Part shown: one piece after another, positions 17,418-26,952 of the stretch
How the letters are laid out: the number at the start of each line of letters is the position of its first letter
Numbering within the stretch: the stretch's first letter is position 1
DNA from: Chitinophaga sp. CF418
Lineage (GTDB): Bacteria > Bacteroidota > Bacteroidia > Chitinophagales > Chitinophagaceae
DNA: 64,000 nt
Direction: 5' to 3'
Assembly: GCF_900142925.1 (NCBI RefSeq)
Contig: NZ_FRCN01000001.1
Location: 930,001 to 994,000 of the forward strand
Notes under the pieces: model-generated
The model's input: the letters and a program-made list of their open reading frames with translations, nothing else
What the model was told of the DNA's origin: nothing
Databases searched by the model: none
Translations under genes and position numbers: made by a program

Positions 17418-17978
17418 CGAACAGTTTGTAGTGTTTATAACAGATGAAAGCAGGCAAAAGCACAATGAGGCTTTTTCATGGTAACAGACGCAGGGTATAG
17501 CAGGTTTCCCCTATCGGAGATGCAAATATTCGTAAAAATTATAAAAGATAATTACATTAACCACAGAGCAAAGCCATTGACCCAATCACTCAATTCCAGA
17601 GAGAGGCATAACTACTGCTTATTTGGAGCCCCCCGGAACATAACGGAATCACTATAACAGGATCATTCGCGGTGATCGCCTCTGTTAGGAGTCCCAGTGT
17701 TTGTAGCGCGGTGCGCAACCCCGGGACAGCAATAAACCGGGAAACAAAACGCCGATGGACTCCGCCAGGAGTCCTTGTGTTTGTACCGCGGGGTTTCAAC
17801 CCCGGACAGCAATAAACCGGGAAACAAAACGCCGATGGACTCCGCCAGGAGTCCCAGTGTTTGTAGCGCGGGGTGCAACCCCGGGTGGGACGATTAGCAC
17901 CAGCCCACATAAAACCAGGCGCCAACGGGGGTACTACGGCTCAGATCTTCCCCGAAGGGTAAAACCATTCTTCACAGA
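17418..17978. other. Long gap between sigma and anti-sigma genes
   Basis: 560 bp with no credible gene. The left end holds the FecR leader; 17677-17886 holds the tandem 80-bp repeats; the right end runs to the sigma stop. Frames that cross the repeats read the same cysteine/proline/glycine-rich peptide twice and are products of the repeat. Confidence 0.7.
17677..17886. repeat. Tandem 80-bp repeat, about 2.6 copies, each with two hairpins
   Basis: The motif AGGAGTCC recurs at 17687, 17767 and 17847, an exact 80-bp period. Each full unit carries GGACTCC-GCCA-GGAGTCC (a 7-bp palindrome), the stretch GTGTTTGTA, then CGCGGGGTGCAACCCCGGG (second palindrome), then ACAGCAATAAACCGGGAAAC and a short link. 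The middle two units differ mainly in the GC hairpin loop. The same two-hairpin order is found at 42.83-42.88 kb and, decayed, at 8.26-8.31 kb, so this is a locally expanded member of a dispersed family. Confidence 0.88.
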
Positions 17979-18488
17979 TCAAAACAACAGCACGTGCAGG
18001 TATTCTTTCAGCTCTTTATGCATGATTTTCAAGGCCTTCCCCATCTGATTCTCCACTGTTTTCACAGAAATGTTCATTACCTCCGCTATTTCGGCGTATT
18101 TTAATTGTTGCTGCCTGCTGAGTATAAATACTTCACGGCAACGGTCGGGCAGCACTTCCAGGGCCCGCTGATACATCCGTTCCAGCTCCCAGGCAGGGGA
18201 TTGGACCTGCCCGCCAGCGGCATGCAGATCGCCAGCTACCTGCTCTTTCTCCTGCCTTACGGTTTCCTTCCGCCAGTTACTGATGGCAGTATTCCGGATG
18301 GCGGCAAACAGGTAAGACCTCATAGCGCCCACAATATCAATGGTTTCCCGTTTCTCCCACAACCGCAGGAACACTTGCTGCACCACCTCCTCAGCCTCAT
18401 GGAGGTCGCCGGTGTAATGCACCGCAAATGCCAGACATGCGGCATGATGGTCTCTAAAGATATCTTCAAATGTACGACGGTCCAGCAT
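17979..18488 (-). CDS. ECF RNA polymerase sigma factor
   Basis: 169-aa sigma-70 family factor of the ECF group. Region 2 covers about residues 8-75 (FRDHHAACLAFAVHYTGD, EEVVQQVFLRLWEKR, typical of the -10 recognition region); region 4 covers about 110-165 with the helix-turn-helix LKYAEIAEVMNISVKTVENQM. No region 3 is present. It is the likely partner of the FecR gene 560 bp downstream and would turn on the STN receptor operon. The family usual length is 160-200 residues, so it is complete. Confidence 0.92.
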   Translation of the reverse strand: MLDRRTFEDIFRDHHAACLAFAVHYTGDLHEAEEVVQQVFLRLWEKRETIDIVGAMRSYLFAAIRNTAISNWRKETVRQEKEQVAGDLHAAGGQVQSPAWELERMYQRALEVLPDRCREVFILSRQQQLKYAEIAEVMNISVKTVENQMGKALKIMHKELKEYLHVLLF

Positions 18489-18602
18489 TGGTATTTAAGC
18501 CCTGTAAAGATATAATATATACCCGGTTTTGTTGTGTTATCAGCTGACTATCATTCTTTCCGTGTATTCGAACAGGAAAGAATGACTATTGTTGAACTTA
18601 TT

Positions 18603-18610
18603 TATCTTTG
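18603..18610 (+). promoter_or_regulatory. Likely -7 promoter element of pyrD
   Basis: TATCTTTG matches the Bacteroidota -7 consensus TAnnTTTG and lies 7 bp before the chosen pyrD start, implying a nearly leaderless mRNA. No good -33 TTG was found at the usual 19-21 bp, so this is a partial match. It argues against the longer frame that begins at 18534. Confidence 0.4.
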
Positions 18611-18617
18611 TGCCCGC

Positions 18618-19640
18618 ATGTATAATCTTATCAAAAAAATACTCTTCCGCTTCCCGCCGGAAAGCATTCACTACCAGGTCATGAAAGGCCTGCAGGTGAT
18701 GCATGGAATCCCCCTGGGGAAAAATATTCTACGTTCTTTTTGTTTGCCGAAACGCAAAGGCCTGGAAAGACAACTATGGGGACTGACCTTTAAAAATCCC
18801 GTAGGACTGGCAGCCGGCTTCGATAAAGATGCCCGCTATACAGACGAACTGGCCAGCCTCGGATTCGGATTTGTGGAGATCGGTACCGTAACACCTGTAG
18901 CACAACCCGGTAATGATCAGCCCCGTCTGTTCCGCCTTCCTGCCGACCAGGCCCTCATCAACCGTATGGGCTTCAACAACGGAGGTGCGACAGCTGCTGC
19001 CAAACGCCTGCAGAAAAGGAAATCAGATATTATCATTGGTGGTAATATCGGTAAGAACAAGATTACACCGAATGAACAGGCCATCAACGATTATGAGAAA
19101 TGCTTCCATGCACTGTTTGATGTGGTGGATTATTTCGTTGTGAACGTCAGCTCTCCCAATACACCTAATCTCCGTGCATTACAGGAGAAAGAGCCATTAA
19201 AACAACTGCTGCATCACTTGCAGATACTGAATACACAAAAGCCGCAACAAAAACCTATTCTGCTGAAAATAGCGCCAGACCTGACCACCAGTCAGCTGGA
19301 CGATATTATCGAGATCGTACAGGAAACCAAACTGGCGGGTATTGTTGCTACCAATACAACCATCGACAGGGATAACTTACAGACTCCTGCAGAAGAAGTA
19401 GCCGCTATCGGCTCAGGAGGTCTGAGTGGCCTGCCTGTGAAACAGAAGGCCACAGAAGTGATCCGCTATATTCATAAACACACCAATGGTGCTGTGCCGA
19501 TCATTGCCGTAGGAGGTATCTTTACCGCTGCGGATGCACAGGAGAAACTGGATGCAGGAGCATCACTGGTACAGGTGTATACAGGATTCGTGTATGAAGG
19601 GCCGACAATTGTGAAGAAGATCTGCGAAGGATTAAAATAA
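18618..19640 (+). CDS. pyrD: Dihydroorotate dehydrogenase, quinone type (class 2)
   Basis: 340-aa FMN enzyme that oxidises dihydroorotate to orotate in pyrimidine synthesis and passes electrons to menaquinone at the membrane. The start at 18618 ([10 protein letters not shown]) gives the short N-terminal membrane-associating helices of class 2 enzymes; the 28 codons before it include a promoter-like element. Motifs: [23 protein letters not shown], the active-site [12 protein letters not shown] with the class 2 catalytic Ser, and the FMN-phosphate region GSGGLSG and IAVGGIF. It stands alone on the plus strand between two minus-strand uptake loci and ends in a hairpin. Confidence 0.95.
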   Translation: MYNLIKKILFRFPPESIHYQVMKGLQVMHGIPLGKNILRSFCLPKRKGLERQLWGLTFKNPVGLAAGFDKDARYTDELASLGFGFVEIGTVTPVAQPGNDQPRLFRLPADQALINRMGFNNGGATAAAKRLQKRKSDIIIGGNIGKNKITPNEQAINDYEKCFHALFDVVDYFVVNVSSPNTPNLRALQEKEPLKQLLHHLQILNTQKPQQKPILLKIAPDLTTSQLDDIIEIVQETKLAGIVATNTTIDRDNLQTPAEEVAAIGSGGLSGLPVKQKATEVIRYIHKHTNGAVPIIAVGGIFTAADAQEKLDAGASLVQVYTGFVYEGPTIVKKICEGLK

Positions 19641-19656
19641 TTATATTCTTAACACT

Positions 19657-19696
19657 ACAGGGGCCATGTGTAACAACTGTTACACGTGACCCCTGT
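19657..19696. terminator. Hairpin between converging pyrD and GH127 genes
   Basis: An 18-bp stem with two mismatches (ACAGGGGCCATGTGTAAC / GTTACACGTGACCCCTGT) and a 4-nt loop. T-runs are weak on both sides, so termination is inferred from the strong stem and the convergent position. Confidence 0.55.
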
Positions 19697-19751
19697 GATG
19701 TTAAAAGTTGGAGCTACACAAGCGTATAGCTCTCATGGAGCTTCAGATGGA

Positions 19752-21752
19752 TTACTTGGCCAATATTTCCACGTCCACTATTTTTTCAGGGAACCACACA
19801 TTCATTTCTCCTTCTCCCCTGTTTGCCCATGCATAATACGGAATCAGTGTTACCTGTTTAGGTACTGTACTCACCTGCTGTTGCTGTTCATTTACGTTGA
19901 TACTTTTACCTTCGCCTTTCAGTACCACGACACCATTCAGCATATCCTTCCTTACTTCAGGCTGAAACACATCAGGCAATAACAAGTTGCTGGTACGGCC
20001 ATCATTATCCTTCCATTCGGCACAATACATCAGTGGTCCACGCTGAATAGCAATTTTGCCATTGTCATCTTTCACCTGCTGGTCGGCCAATACTTCATGT
20101 GTTTCCATAGGCAGCTGTACTTCCACCACATCCTTTTTGTTCCACTTCTTTCTGATCACGGCATATCCCTGTTCCAGCTGATATGTTACCGGTTGGCCAT
20201 TTACTTTGATCAGCACACTATCTGCCTTGCCGGCCTTGAAATAATAGACCCCTCCGGGAATAGCTTCCTGCCTGGCCCATCCAGGTATACGGACTTTCAG
20301 TGTGAATTCCGTTGCAATAGCAGGTTCGATATTAAACCGCAGATCTCCCTCCCATGGGTAGTTGTTGGACTGCACAATCTTTACTTTTTGTTTTTCCACT
20401 TCCAATGATGCAGTGCTGTTCATAAACAGGTTCACATATACCTCACGTCCTTTCTGCGCATAGATATAGCCAGGCAGGGAAGGCAGGAAGCGCGCCATAT
20501 TTGTCGGACAGCAGGAGCATTCAAACCATCCCGAACGCCCTTCCTCCAGGCTGTGATAATGCATGCCTCTGCGCACCTGCATGGCATTGGTGTAGAAAAA
20601 AGACTTGCCATCCAGTCCTACACCTGATATCAACCCATTGTACAGTATCTTCTCCAGCATATCCACATACTTAGCATCGCCATGCAACTGGAACATACGC
20701 TGATTCCAATAGGCATTACCGATAGCGGCGCAGGTCTCATTATAAGCAGTAGCATTGGGCAAATCATAGTTCTCTCCAAAACGCTCGCCATCAGGTATTG
20801 CCCCGATGCCTCCCTGCACATAGATCTTTTTGGTAGCCATATTATCCCAGATCCTGTCAATGGCATGCAGGTAAGCGGTATCGTCTTCCAGCGCTGCTAT
20901 ATCAGCCATTGCCGCGTACAGGTACATAGCTCTTACAGCATGTCCTACCGCTTCGGATTGCTGTGTTACCGGCTCCTGGTCCTGCCAGTATTTACCATTC
21001 TCCCATGGATTGCGGCTTTTGGAATTATACTGCCGTTTACCTCTTTCATCGATGAAGAATTTTGCCAGCTGCAGGTATTCTTTCTTTCCGGTAACGCGGT
21101 ATAAACGTACCAGTCCCATCTCCACTATTTCATGCCCCGGCGCCACACCTCGTTTGCCGGGACCAAAAGTCTGCACCAGCAGATCTGCATTCTTCAGCGC
21201 GATGTCCAGGAAATTACGTTTGCCGGTAGCCAGGTAATGTGCACTGGCAGCCTCAAACATATGTCCGGAGTTATATAGTTCATGGCTCAGCTCATGCTCT
21301 TTTACCCATCGTTCCGATCCTGACCAGTCATGCGGATGCAATGGATCGATTGTCCTTGCTGTATACAGGTAGCCATCGGGTTCCTGCGCTTTGGCAACAA
21401 TAGCGATCAGCGAATCCACATAAGCGTCCATTTTCTTATCGGGCGTAACAGCCATGGAATAAGAAGCCCCTTCGATGGTCTTATAAATATCAGTATCATC
21501 GAACGGGAACTTTGTACAGAACTTCCCTTCCTTCGCTGCGGCCATCTCAAAGTTCTTCACGCGGCCTGTACTTTCACAACGTGCAAAGGACGCAGGAATC
21601 GTCACATTGTGATTCGTACGTACACGCGGCAGCCAGAAACTGTCCGTCAGCTGTACGGCGGTGAACTTCACCGCCCTCACAGGATAGTCCGCCTGCTGTG
21701 CACAGAGAGGAATAGCATACAGCAATGCGAGCGATAACAATTGTTTTTTCAT
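19752..21752 (-). CDS. GH127 beta-L-arabinofuranosidase (DUF1680)
   Basis: 666-aa secreted or periplasmic glycosidase: signal peptide (1-19, ending LCAQ), an (alpha/alpha)6 barrel catalytic domain and C-terminal beta domains. The GH127 zinc site is intact by pattern: YNETC places Glu339 and Cys341 together, and FECSCCP gives Cys414 and Cys415, matching the Glu/Cys3 site of the characterised Bifidobacterium HypBA1 enzyme. Known: one of the cysteines acts as nucleophile to release L-arabinofuranose from beta-linked arabinosides. It follows the SusD gene by 13 bp, so this PUL probably takes up an arabinose-bearing glycan or glycoprotein fragment. Exact linkage is not determinable. Confidence 0.92.
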   Translation of the reverse strand: MKKQLLSLALLYAIPLCAQQADYPVRAVKFTAVQLTDSFWLPRVRTNHNVTIPASFARCESTGRVKNFEMAAAKEGKFCTKFPFDDTDIYKTIEGASYSMAVTPDKKMDAYVDSLIAIVAKAQEPDGYLYTARTIDPLHPHDWSGSERWVKEHELSHELYNSGHMFEAASAHYLATGKRNFLDIALKNADLLVQTFGPGKRGVAPGHEIVEMGLVRLYRVTGKKEYLQLAKFFIDERGKRQYNSKSRNPWENGKYWQDQEPVTQQSEAVGHAVRAMYLYAAMADIAALEDDTAYLHAIDRIWDNMATKKIYVQGGIGAIPDGERFGENYDLPNATAYNETCAAIGNAYWNQRMFQLHGDAKYVDMLEKILYNGLISGVGLDGKSFFYTNAMQVRRGMHYHSLEEGRSGWFECSCCPTNMARFLPSLPGYIYAQKGREVYVNLFMNSTASLEVEKQKVKIVQSNNYPWEGDLRFNIEPAIATEFTLKVRIPGWARQEAIPGGVYYFKAGKADSVLIKVNGQPVTYQLEQGYAVIRKKWNKKDVVEVQLPMETHEVLADQQVKDDNGKIAIQRGPLMYCAEWKDNDGRTSNLLLPDVFQPEVRKDMLNGVVVLKGEGKSINVNEQQQQVSTVPKQVTLIPYYAWANRGEGEMNVWFPEKIVDVEILAK

Positions 21753-21765
21753 AACCCTTTATAAA

Positions 21766-23382
21766 TTAATAACCATCATTTTGTTTAAGGTTGCCGTTCT
21801 TATTGATCTCAGTGCGGGGAATAGGAAATAGTTCCCGGTAGTCTCCGTTCGGTGTATGCGAGAACCATGACTTCTTTGTAAACACTTTAAAGCGGATCAG
21901 GTCCTGTCTGCGACGATCTTCCTGTGTAAACTCCCAGCCCAGTTCATCCAGGAAGCGGCCATACTGTATATCAGCCCCTCCTTGTTCTGTATGATTCAAA
22001 TGATCGCGCAAACCGTAATCATAAACACTTCCCTTTAACAGGTCAGCACCTGTAACTAATGCTTTATCCGGATGTTCCGTGAAATTCCGTTGTCTTACCT
22101 GTGTTACCAGCGTAGCTGCCGCATCGGCCTTACCATTTCTTAACAGGCTTTCCGCTTTCATCATGAGAATGTCTGCATAGCGGAACAAAGGCCAGTCATT
22201 ACTCAGCTGTACATTGGCTTTCTGCTTGATCTCAAATTTACCCAAACGGAAACCATGTATCTCTTCTGACTGATCAATGCCCGGCACTTCATTAATAAAG
22301 GCCAGCGGTTTGCCTGTGTAAGCGCCCATAGTACAATTCAATTCAGCCCCGGCAGCACTGTATTGTTGTCCCTTTATCCAGTTGTCGCGGTAGCGCGCAT
22401 CATCCAGATCAAATGTATTGATGAACTGAGGAATAGCGCAGATACCGCCCCATGGAGTAGATTTGAGATTATAGGTAGCCTGGCAGGCAGGCTGTAATGT
22501 CTGCATATGAATGTCAAAGGCATTCCAGTTCGTTACATATGTTTCATCAAATGGCAGTGCGAAAATGATCTCTTTAGAGTTCTCATTGTCTGTTACAAAT
22601 ACACTACGTTGTACAGGCTCCAGTATGAAGCCCTTTCCTGCATTGATGATAGCATCGCATGCAGTAATACATTCATCCCATGCAGAAGTGCCGGTGTATA
22701 CCTCCGCATTCAGGTACATCTTTGCCAGTAAAGCATAGGCCGCCCACTGATTGAACTTGCCATAAGTGGTCTTATCGTTCTTATCGCTCAGCAATGGGAG
22801 ATTGTCTTTTATCTCCTTTACGATGAAATCATATACTTCCTTACGGGTACTCTGTTTCGGCAGGAATCCTTCAGGCACGTCAAACTGTGTTACGATAGGC
22901 ACATTACCATATACATCACACAGCACATAATAATACGATGCACGTAATACCTTCAGCTCTGCCAGTGTTTCTTCCTTGCCATTGCTGACAGGAATACCAC
23001 CCGATTCCAGCTGATAGATCACGCGATTACAATTGGTGATACCGGCATAAGTACGGTTCCAGGTGTTGATGGTAACATCATCATCGGCCGTCCACTTATG
23101 CTCATGCAAACGGCGATAGATACCGCCATCCACCCAGCCATTAGGGCGCGCGGGGATCACCGCTTCATCAGAAGTAGCTTCCTGTATACGCGCAAAACCA
23201 TTCCAGTCATTCAACACAAGACGCCAGTTCACATAAGCAGCGCCCACCAGCGAAGCCAGGTCTTCTGCCGAAGGATCAAATTGTCCGGCGATGATCTCGT
23301 TATAACTTGTATCTTTTAATTTGGTGCAGGCAGACACCAGTAACAGCGTTGCCAGTAATATTGTCTTGATAGATTGTTTCAT
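21766..23382 (-). CDS. SusD/RagB-like substrate-binding lipoprotein
   Basis: 538-aa surface lipoprotein with lipobox VSAC (Cys19). The TPR-like helical core and the family landmarks are present: GITNCNRVIYQLE, LRASYYYVLCDVYGNVPIV, KYNQWAAYALLAKMYLNAE-like text (here GKFNQWAAYALL), and the C-terminal DLIRF and GDYRELFPIPRTEINKN. It follows its SusC partner by about 20 bp and precedes the GH127 gene. Known role: lid of the SusCD transporter, binding glycans at the surface. Confidence 0.93.
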   Translation of the reverse strand: MKQSIKTILLATLLLVSACTKLKDTSYNEIIAGQFDPSAEDLASLVGAAYVNWRLVLNDWNGFARIQEATSDEAVIPARPNGWVDGGIYRRLHEHKWTADDDVTINTWNRTYAGITNCNRVIYQLESGGIPVSNGKEETLAELKVLRASYYYVLCDVYGNVPIVTQFDVPEGFLPKQSTRKEVYDFIVKEIKDNLPLLSDKNDKTTYGKFNQWAAYALLAKMYLNAEVYTGTSAWDECITACDAIINAGKGFILEPVQRSVFVTDNENSKEIIFALPFDETYVTNWNAFDIHMQTLQPACQATYNLKSTPWGGICAIPQFINTFDLDDARYRDNWIKGQQYSAAGAELNCTMGAYTGKPLAFINEVPGIDQSEEIHGFRLGKFEIKQKANVQLSNDWPLFRYADILMMKAESLLRNGKADAAATLVTQVRQRNFTEHPDKALVTGADLLKGSVYDYGLRDHLNHTEQGGADIQYGRFLDELGWEFTQEDRRRQDLIRFKVFTKKSWFSHTPNGDYRELFPIPRTEINKNGNLKQNDGY

Positions 23383-23402
23383 AAACAGCAGAATTTAACG
23401 GA

Positions 23403-26400
23403 TCAGAAATTCATGTTAACACCAACAGTAAATGTCCTTACAGAAGGATACTTATCCCTGTCATCATTGCCAGGCGCCAGTCCCAGCCTGTTCACTTCGG
23501 GATCAATACCCTTATAGCCAGTGATCACAAAAGTGTTCAGCGTAGAAACGTACACACGTGCAGAATGCATGTATTTTAATTTCAGGTTCCGGAAATTGTA
23601 TCCCAGTGTGATATTATCCACTTTCCAGTAATCGCCGTTCTCTACGTAGTAGCTGTTAAACTCCAGCGGCATATCTTTACTCAGTACGGCTTTGCCGAAC
23701 ACCTTATCGTAGGCCGATTTCAGACGGTTGTACTGCTGCAGGCCTGTGTTCTCATAATACATGCGCTGAAAATTCAGGATCTGATAATCGAAAGCACCGC
23801 GCATAGTAATATTCAAATCAAACTGTTTATAGCGGAAGGTGTTGTTCCATCCGGCGTAATACTTCGGAAGACCATTCCCCAGTACACGCTTGTCTTCAAA
23901 AGCATGCTGGTAGCTGTCGTAAGGAACAGGCTTTCCATCGCGGCCTTCATAGATCCATTTACCATCATCAGAAATGTCTACTACTTTGAAGCCATAGAAA
24001 TCGCCGATATTATCACCGATGTTCACAATATGTGTAAAGGTCTGGATCGGTTCTCCTGTACCACCTGTAGTAAAGTAGTTGTTGGTAGTCTTGTAGAGGT
24101 TATTAGACAGGCTGACCAGTTTATTGGTGTTGGTAGAGAAATTCACGCTGCTGCTCCATTCGAAGTTCCTTGTCTTTACCGGGATAAAGTTCACCAATAC
24201 TTCCAGCCCTTTATTTTCCATCTTGCCTACATTCGCACGTGTGGACGGATACAGGTTAGGAGGACTGGGTACCTGGTAGTCGTACAACAACCCATTGATG
24301 CGGCGGATGTAGTAATCCACGCTACCGCTGATCCTTCCACTATACATAGAAAAGTCAAGACCTGCATTTGTCTCATGTTTTTCTTCCCAGCGCAGGTCAG
24401 CATTGGGGTTCTGTGAAGGACCCAGTGTCTGTATCCACACGCCATTTACATATACATAACTGCTGTAGTTCAGGATAGCCACACCGAGGAAAAGGTCAGT
24501 CGGCTGTGTACCTGTAACGCCATAACCTACACGTAATTTCAGATCATCGAACAATGTCTGTCTTTTCATAAACGCCTCATTGCTGATACGCCATCCGGCA
24601 GAAACAGCCGGGAAAGTTCCCCAGGGTTGTTTGGTGCCATATAGTTGACTGGCGGCTTCATGCCGTAAGCTGGCGAGCAACAGGTAACGATCATCATAAC
24701 TATAGGTAGCCCTGCCAAAAAAACCAATGAGGTTTGTTTCCAGTTTATCACTGTATTCCGGTGCCAGTCCTTCTTTCAGTGCCTGTCCTATACCGATGTT
24801 GTTATAAGTGAAGCGGTCTGTCGGGAAGTCCCAGTTCTGCATCCAGTGACTGTTATATTCCCGCTCCTGGTAGCTATAACCAGCCAGTGCTGTGAATTTA
24901 TGTCTTCTGACATCAGCAGTGTATTGAGCTGTCAGTTCCATCAGCCTGTCCATGCTTTGTTTGGAGCCTACCGATGCATATCCGTTCCTGCTGTCTCTGA
25001 GATTGGAGATATGCTTTTTGGTTTCTGAGTAGCCCCTGTCTTCATTGTATTTGGTGTAGGAGAATAAGGCAGACAGTTTCAATCCTTCTACAGGCAACAG
25101 CGTCAATGAACCATTCAGACGCGTGTTCTGGGAAGTATTCCGTCCATCACTTTCCATGAGCCTTGACACCGGGTTCTCATAATTAAACAGGCCGGTCTGC
25201 TCATACCAGTTCCCCAGTGAATCACGGACAGGAGATGTGGGATTACGGATGAGGGCCTGCCTGTAGGTATAGCCATTAAAACTGATACCATCGCCGGTAG
25301 TGGTGTACCTGTTGTTGGCACTTAGCATGCCCAGATTCACCCGCAGTTTATCATCCAGCATGCTGTGGTTGATATCGATGCGGCCAGTGAAGGTCCTGTT
25401 ATCTGATTTCTTCATGATACCTTCCAGGGAGCGGTAGTTCGCGTTCGCGAGATAATTCGTCTTGGCATTACCACCTCTCATTGTAAGGTTATGTACATGT
25501 GTGAATGGCGTCTGTGATATTTCCTTCAGCCAGTCGGTATTGGCGCCCTGGTCCCAGGAAGCGTCCCTGGTGCCTTCCGCGATCTGCTTCCGGTAATCTG
25601 CTGCTGTCAGCATTTCCGGTTTGCGGGCGATGGTCTGTGTGCTGACATACCCGCTATATTCCACTGAATTGTTGTAGGCACCGCTGGCCCTGCGGGTGGT
25701 GATGATGATCACTCCATTAGTACCGCGGGTACCATAGATAGCAGCGGCGGAACCGTCTTTTAACACATCCATGGATTCAATGTCCTCGGGCGCTACCGTC
25801 TTCAGATCGCCGGGAATACCGTCTATCAGCACCAGAGGATCAGCATTAGCCCCCAGCAGAGTAGTATTACCACGTAACAGGATCTGTGAGGTGCTGGTAG
25901 GATCGCCACTGGGCGTAGCGATGGAAAGTCCGGCTACTTTACCCTGCAACAGCTGGCCGGCATCCAGCACATTGCCTTTTACGAAGCTCTCTGATTTTAC
26001 AGTAGCAACAGCACTGGTAAGGTCGCCCTTCCGCAGACTACCGTAGCCTATTACAACAACGTCAGCCAGGGAGTTGTCGCTCAATACCATCTGGATATTC
26101 AGCTGACTCCGGCCTTTTACGGCCACTTCCTGGGTGCGGTAACCTATATAGCTGATCAGCAGTGTATCGGCTTCATTCCTGGCTTCAAGAGAGAAAACAC
26201 CTTTCTCATTGGTGATAGTACCAGCCCTGGAAGATTTCACCACAATACTCACCCCGGGCAGTGGCTGCCCTTTTTCGTCAGTCACCATCCCCGTGATGAC
26301 CTTGGCCACACCCTCAGGTACGGGCAGGCCTTGCGCAGCGGCCTGCATAGCGGCAGACATGGGCATCCTTTTGATGATAATATATTTCCCTTCCTGTACA

Positions 26401-26759
26401 TAGAACAGGTCGTGTGGCAGCAGCAATGCGTCCAGTACCTCTTTTAATGAGCGCTCTTTGTTTTCCAGTGCGGGCACGGGCGTATTGCCGGCCAGCGCAC
26501 CATCTACAACAAAGAGAAAAGGCGCCTGCGTTTCTATGCGTTTCAATACTTTATCAAGTTTTCCTTCCCTGATATTCAGCTGCAACATCACGGTGTTCAG
26601 GTCCTGCCCGCTGGTATTACGGGCGATGAGCAACAACGTTGTCGTACACAGCACTATCATTATCATGATCACTGTTCGCATTAGCTTAAGCAAAAGGTCT
26701 GGTAAATAATGGTGGGTAATGCCCATAGGCTTCCCTGTCAAAATACCGTAGTATTTCAT
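23403..26759 (-). CDS. SusC-like TonB receptor with STN domain
   Basis: 1118-aa outer-membrane glycan importer. The N-terminus has a long signal region (hydrophobic about residues 29-46), then an STN domain (about 55-130, MLQLNIREGKLDKVLKRIE), a carboxypeptidase-like domain (about 150-235, VTDEKGQPLPGVSIVVKSS, ISYIGYRTQEV), the plug (VVIGYGSLRKGDLTSAVA, ATPSGDPTSTSQILLRGN, VLKDGSAAAIYGTRGTNGVI) and the barrel ending FTVGVNMNF. The STN domain and the adjacent FecR and ECF sigma genes show trans-envelope control by substrate. Paired with SusD and GH127. Confidence 0.93.
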   Translation of the reverse strand: MKYYGILTGKPMGITHHYLPDLLLKLMRTVIMIMIVLCTTTLLLIARNTSGQDLNTVMLQLNIREGKLDKVLKRIETQAPFLFVVDGALAGNTPVPALENKERSLKEVLDALLLPHDLFYVQEGKYIIIKRMPMSAAMQAAAQGLPVPEGVAKVITGMVTDEKGQPLPGVSIVVKSSRAGTITNEKGVFSLEARNEADTLLISYIGYRTQEVAVKGRSQLNIQMVLSDNSLADVVVIGYGSLRKGDLTSAVATVKSESFVKGNVLDAGQLLQGKVAGLSIATPSGDPTSTSQILLRGNTTLLGANADPLVLIDGIPGDLKTVAPEDIESMDVLKDGSAAAIYGTRGTNGVIIITTRRASGAYNNSVEYSGYVSTQTIARKPEMLTAADYRKQIAEGTRDASWDQGANTDWLKEISQTPFTHVHNLTMRGGNAKTNYLANANYRSLEGIMKKSDNRTFTGRIDINHSMLDDKLRVNLGMLSANNRYTTTGDGISFNGYTYRQALIRNPTSPVRDSLGNWYEQTGLFNYENPVSRLMESDGRNTSQNTRLNGSLTLLPVEGLKLSALFSYTKYNEDRGYSETKKHISNLRDSRNGYASVGSKQSMDRLMELTAQYTADVRRHKFTALAGYSYQEREYNSHWMQNWDFPTDRFTYNNIGIGQALKEGLAPEYSDKLETNLIGFFGRATYSYDDRYLLLASLRHEAASQLYGTKQPWGTFPAVSAGWRISNEAFMKRQTLFDDLKLRVGYGVTGTQPTDLFLGVAILNYSSYVYVNGVWIQTLGPSQNPNADLRWEEKHETNAGLDFSMYSGRISGSVDYYIRRINGLLYDYQVPSPPNLYPSTRANVGKMENKGLEVLVNFIPVKTRNFEWSSSVNFSTNTNKLVSLSNNLYKTTNNYFTTGGTGEPIQTFTHIVNIGDNIGDFYGFKVVDISDDGKWIYEGRDGKPVPYDSYQHAFEDKRVLGNGLPKYYAGWNNTFRYKQFDLNITMRGAFDYQILNFQRMYYENTGLQQYNRLKSAYDKVFGKAVLSKDMPLEFNSYYVENGDYWKVDNITLGYNFRNLKLKYMHSARVYVSTLNTFVITGYKGIDPEVNRLGLAPGNDDRDKYPSVRTFTVGVNMNF

Positions 26760-26952
26760 ATCTTTAATTGCATTTTGTATGATGTAATAGAATACAAAGC
26801 CGTAGCGCCTGTTTGCATGTATGGTTTGCAGACTCTTATGCAGACAGCGCTATGTTATCCTTTCCTTCCAGGAAAGGATTTTTTTATGTGGTATTACCGG
26901 GAAATGCTGTTGTTTGTTTCATAACGGGATTGCTTGATTTTTTGTGAAAATA
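26760..26952. promoter_or_regulatory. SusC leader region with plus-strand terminator
   Basis: 193 bp between the FecR stop and the SusC start, both minus-strand. It should carry the sigma-dependent promoter and leader of susC. A strong intrinsic terminator pointing in the plus direction lies inside it (26867-26895), which no plus-strand gene explains. A cis-antisense RNA over the susC start is the best explanation. Confidence 0.55.
26867..26895 (+). terminator. Plus-strand intrinsic terminator in the susC leader
   Basis: Perfect 10-bp stem ATCCTTTCCT / AGGAAAGGAT with a 3-nt loop, followed by a run of seven T on the plus strand. On the minus strand the sequence after the hairpin is not T-rich. 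No plus-strand protein gene lies upstream. Confidence 0.75.

Noticed and set aside
17677..17886. Possible CRISPR array
   Set aside because: Units are contiguous 80-bp copies with no unique spacers and no cas genes nearby.
17590..17925. Frames crossing the 80-bp repeats
   Set aside because: They repeat the same peptide because of the tandem DNA units; not a protein.
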